Shown here: piece by piece, positions 61,050 through 64,000 of the stretch
How the letters are laid out: every line of letters begins with the position of its first letter
Numbering within the stretch: the first letter of the stretch is position 1
Origin: Sipunculus nudus
Taxonomy: Eukaryota; Annelida; Sipuncula; Golfingiida; Sipunculidae
Length of the DNA: 64,000 nucleotides
Reading direction: 5' to 3'
NCBI GenBank assembly: GCA_026874595.1
Contig: CM049320.1
Span: 7,501,464-7,565,463 of the forward strand
Notes under the pieces: model-generated
The model's database searches: none
What the model was told of the DNA's origin: nothing
The model's input: only the letters and a program-made list of their open reading frames with translations
Translations under genes and position numbers: made by a program

Positions 61050-63325
61050 TGGTGCAAACACAGACCGGATGCCCTTTCATTTCAAACACAAGGGAGTCGC
61101 CTTAAACATGCTTTATTGCATTAAGCTAGCGTTCTGAAATTACAGAAACAATAAACAAGTCCTTAAAACAACATACCGACTTGTTTTGACCCTTACTGTT
61201 TATAATATAAAGACATATCTGTATGAGTGTACTGTAACATTATATACTCTAAGCAAATATTCTCTGAAATATCCGTAACTAGAGTCCTATATAGATAGAC
61301 AGCTTTAAGTTGAATTACAAAACATCAGTCCTATTGCAAGTATTATATCATACACTCCCTATTATTCAGTTTTCCTTATCATTAATGTGCATGTGCAAAT
61401 TGCAGTTATATTTACCTATGGGAACAGAATGACATATATAGCCATATAATAACGTTCTCTTTCTGGAAGAAGTTAAACTTAATCATGAATATTTAGAGCA
61501 AGGAGTTTACAGGGATGGAGTATCAAGTGAGAGTCTGGCCGTGTCGGATGTTGCTGACGGGGGTCATAAAACTCGCTGCTCTAAGGCACAAAGAGATGCC
61601 GCTGATAAGCCCGGTGCTAATTGATACAGCGCGAGAGACCCCCTTCGGCGTGACTTCGGAATTATTGTGACAAGGATGAGTAAGTTTCTCCCTAATTTTA
61701 TCTCCGGTAGTATTTAATATAAATTTTTAAACAATCATAAGTTTGAACACCATTTGTTCATATGTGTGGGAAACGTTTGTGAATCTGTAGTTGCTAATGA
61801 CGCCTGAGCTATAGCTTGGCTGCGGTACATATGGGCGATAATACGAGAACAACACCGTCAGTGACAGAGCGGACAATGGCTCGCTGTTATCCATCAAAAT
61901 GAAAGTCATCCGAGCGTAAGCTAAAAAAATTTTTTTTATCGTCGGAATACTATAATACATGGCCAATTATTAATATAAGTCAGAAGTGTGGGAACTGATG
62001 GAATTTTTTATAATTCCGAAGTTATTCAGGGAAAGTAAGGTTTACACTTGCCAGTCTTCCGTCATGAATCACGGCATAAGTTGATGTAGAGTGTCCGCAT
62101 CTATCCAAAAATTGGTCAAGTGATTCCTCAACACGAGACCTCTCTAGATATATTTGTTGCGCATAATTCTTGACAAAACAAACCATTTGCGCATTCATAA
62201 TTCCGGTCAATGTTATTCCAGTGATTTACTGCTCAGTTACTGGATATATCGCTCTCCGCTTCAGCGAGCTACAGCGGACCGCAGAAGTAACATCTAGCAG
62301 GCTCGCTTTATCAAAGGCCGTGCCGCCGCTGCGCCTGACACCGCGGCACAATAGGCGTACAATAGAGTTAATGGGCTTATCATGTCTTAATTGCAATTAG
62401 CGCACGACTGACACTCGCGACCTGGCAGGGCTTCTGACAGTTGTTACTCCAGTCCTGTAAACTCCTTGTTTAGATCACTGTGAATCCTGACAATTAAATA
62501 ATATAGAAGTCTCATATAGTGTCTGGTCTTACAGGTGTTATCATAATGAAAACTATCAATTAAGCAATTACCACAAATAAACACTACAACACAGAATGAT
62601 GTATAGCCTGTGAAATATTTAAACCACTTGAATGTAATATGACATATTGACAAGCCTGTATGCATCTTACATGCATTCAATTTAATGTGAGAGCCTTCTT
62701 ACAATCTTAAACAATACCCCCAAATGCTCATTCAAATATGCCAATAGAGACAGATAAACAATGTGATTAAATTTGCTCCCGGTATACAAAGTCTCAAACG
62801 ATATTATAGTAATCTACCCTGATTTACCTTTGGTACAGACATCAAACGAATAATATTGCCAGAATACATGAATAGCACAGCAAACAAATATCTCGTAATA
62901 CTTAAATTCGTCCTCAGTGTCAATCTCGCATATTAAATTAAGCTTTAATGTTAAACACAACCGTATGAAACTAATCCTCGGCGTAAAACTCAAACATATT
63001 AAACTCGGCCGCAGTACAAAGTGGGTTTCTTATGATTTCACATTTAAAGCATAACGTTTATAACTCACAGAGATGTAGTTTCACCGTACAATGTATATAA
63101 AATCAATTATAAGGCTACAATACCTGAGGAGTGAGTCTCCATCGGGCTTGAAATTTCAAGAAATCGTAACAATTACTGAAAGAGCGCCGCTGGTCTGCTT
63201 ACGGGTCCCGCGCTTCAAAACTTTGCGACCTTCACCTTTACAAATTCGGATTAAACAAATGGGGAGCGGTCCCTGAACTTATTACGCGGGACCATTCTTA
63301 ATACGAAGTCGCTCTATGCGAAACA
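61050..63325 (-). repeat. 5' LTR of the BEL/Pao element, interrupted
   Basis: 61050-61498 and 62469-63325 together align with the left LTR. The break is at ATTTAGAGCACTGTG of the left LTR (54330-54344). Confidence 0.92.
61499..62468. mobile_element. 970-bp TIR element nested in the LTR
   Basis: Starts CAAGGAGTTTACAGG and ends CCTGTAAACTCCTTG, a perfect 15-bp terminal inverted repeat. Flanks are TTTAGAG (left) and TTTAGAT (right), an imperfect 7-8 bp target duplication, in keeping with a hAT-type insertion. No transposase frame is present, so it is non-autonomous. Its interior is partly GC-rich (61560-61640, 62230-62350). Confidence 0.9.
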
Positions 63326-63330
63326 CTACT
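63326..63330. other. Target-site duplication, right copy
   Basis: CTACT immediately outside the right LTR. Beyond it the sequence continues the GPCR flank homology that stops at 53902. Confidence 0.9.
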
Positions 63331-63724
63331 GAATCACTGTTTTTTAATGCAAACACTTTTCCACTGCCACGGCTTTAGCTGCCTATAGAGAAACATGATT
63401 TTGCAAATTATTTGTTGAAATATTTACATTCCCCTTGTTTTTATATTTCAGAAATTTGGAAATTTGGATTGTAATTTTAACATGACATTTCCTTTCTTAG
63501 CTGCGTTGTATGTAGCCTTTCTGAAGTCAGCTATTTCAAAGTAAAATGAATCTATACGTATCTATACGTCAATGTTTTCACATTGGTTAAAAATGTAGCG
63601 ATTTTAATATTCCTGTAAAAAAAGGGACCATGACAATAACTAATCCACTCGGCATACCTGCTCCCACTAGCCTATGTTAGTACAATATAATCATCGCTTG
63701 TGCCCTCTGGTGGGTGACAGGTTC

Positions 63725-64000
63725 TCAAATTGTGGTAGAAGCAATCACGCGACTCATGGTGGTGCATGATCCCGTGCCGCATCGCGCACGGGACCCCGAT
63801 GATGACGTAGACCGGCGCCTCGCTCTCAGGGCAACAAAACGAAACTCTTCTCGAAAACCATGGCTACATATACAGTAAAGATATAGCTTGATGGCATGTT
63901 TTGACAGATATATAAAATAAGTGATGTTATTCGCATATTCGAGTGGAGAACCCATAAGTTTTGGTTTAAACCAGAGGGGTAACCACGTGATTGTGTATGG
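63725..64000 (-). CDS. Rhodopsin-class GPCR paralogue, C-terminal part (runs off the window)
   Basis: Only the last 90 or so codons are inside the window. They cover the end of helix 6 to the C-terminus: TWLPLWFKPKLMGSPLEYA, then helix 7 with SKHAIKLYLYCICSHGFREEF and a serine/arginine-rich tail. Nearly identical to the end of the receptor at 47885-48919, with the same HAIKLYLY variant of NPxxY. The tail differs by a handful of residues. Whether the whole gene is intact cannot be judged. Confidence 0.87.
   Translation of the reverse strand, partial: PYTITWLPLWFKPKLMGSPLEYANNITYFIYLSKHAIKLYLYCICSHGFREEFRFVALRARRRSTSSSGSRARCGTGSCTTMSRVIASTTI

Larger units (their letters stand above)
53908..63325 (-). 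mobile_element. BEL/Pao LTR retrotransposon, degenerate, with nested insertion
   Basis: Direct LTRs at 53908-55185 and 61050-63325 (the latter interrupted by 970 bp) enclose gag and pol on the minus strand. LTRs read TG...CA in element orientation (TGTTTCG to TTTGCACCA). A purine tract (GGAGGG) precedes the 3' LTR. The host site shows a perfect 5-bp duplication, CTACT, at 53903-53907 and 63326-63330, as expected for this superfamily. The protein order is gag with zinc knuckles, A17-type protease, RT, RNase H, integrase, DUF5641-like tail. Several stops and frameshifts make it non-autonomous. The equivalent site near the left GPCR (about 47010-47030) is empty. Confidence 0.95.

Noticed and set aside
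61727-62210. Minus-strand frames in the nested TIR element
   Set aside because: Too short and without transposase motifs.

Overview
This is a window of an AT-rich animal nuclear genome, dense in microsatellites. The intact genes are intron-poor membrane proteins from families known for lineage-specific expansion in lophotrochozoans: GT10 alpha-1,3-fucosyltransferases and a peptide-type rhodopsin GPCR. The mobile elements (BEL/Pao, a Ty3-type element with integrase ahead of reverse transcriptase, DIRS, a tRNA-derived SINE, TIR elements) fit the same picture. I infer a mollusc, most likely a gastropod or bivalve; the phylum is an inference, not a reading.

Layout. 1-900 holds no gene, only a TA/GA microsatellite. 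912-6475 is a tandem array of about 1.5 kb units with higher-order structure: one long monomer plus two short monomers that carry CA/TA microsatellites, and a 5 x 21-bp CpG-rich block in each unit. 6330-23080 and 34912-43490 hold repeated copies of one fucosyltransferase cassette, with all genes on the minus strand. Copy I (6.3-16.2 kb) has two dead genes and is split by a degenerate Ty3-type LTR element (10155-15052). Copy II (16.2-21.6 kb) has one dead gene. Copy III (21.6-23.1 kb) is a gene-less remnant. Copy IV (34.9-43.5 kb) carries the only two intact genes, 35654-36826 and 39338-40675. Between copies III and IV lie a small TIR element, a GC-rich truncated DIRS element (about 25700-28245), unassigned AT-rich DNA and a cluster of three tRNA-derived SINE copies beside a palindromic microsatellite.

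43.5-64 kb holds an unassigned 182-codon ORF, a 48-bp minisatellite organised as 336-bp seven-mers (45117-46145), and a duplicated GPCR locus. The left GPCR (47885-48919) is complete. The right one starts at 63725 and runs off the window. The flank of the right copy is interrupted by a 9.4-kb BEL/Pao retrotransposon (53908-63325, minus strand) with a perfect 5-bp target duplication. Its pol carries a 666-bp in-frame duplication, and its 5' LTR is itself interrupted by a 970-bp TIR element.

Functional reading. The two live fucosyltransferases are type II Golgi-type enzymes and are probably paralogues with different acceptors. The GPCR is an orphan peptide-receptor-like protein. The rest of the window is a record of segmental duplication, gene death and nested transposition. 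No prokaryotic-style operon, CRISPR, rRNA or functional tRNA gene was seen.
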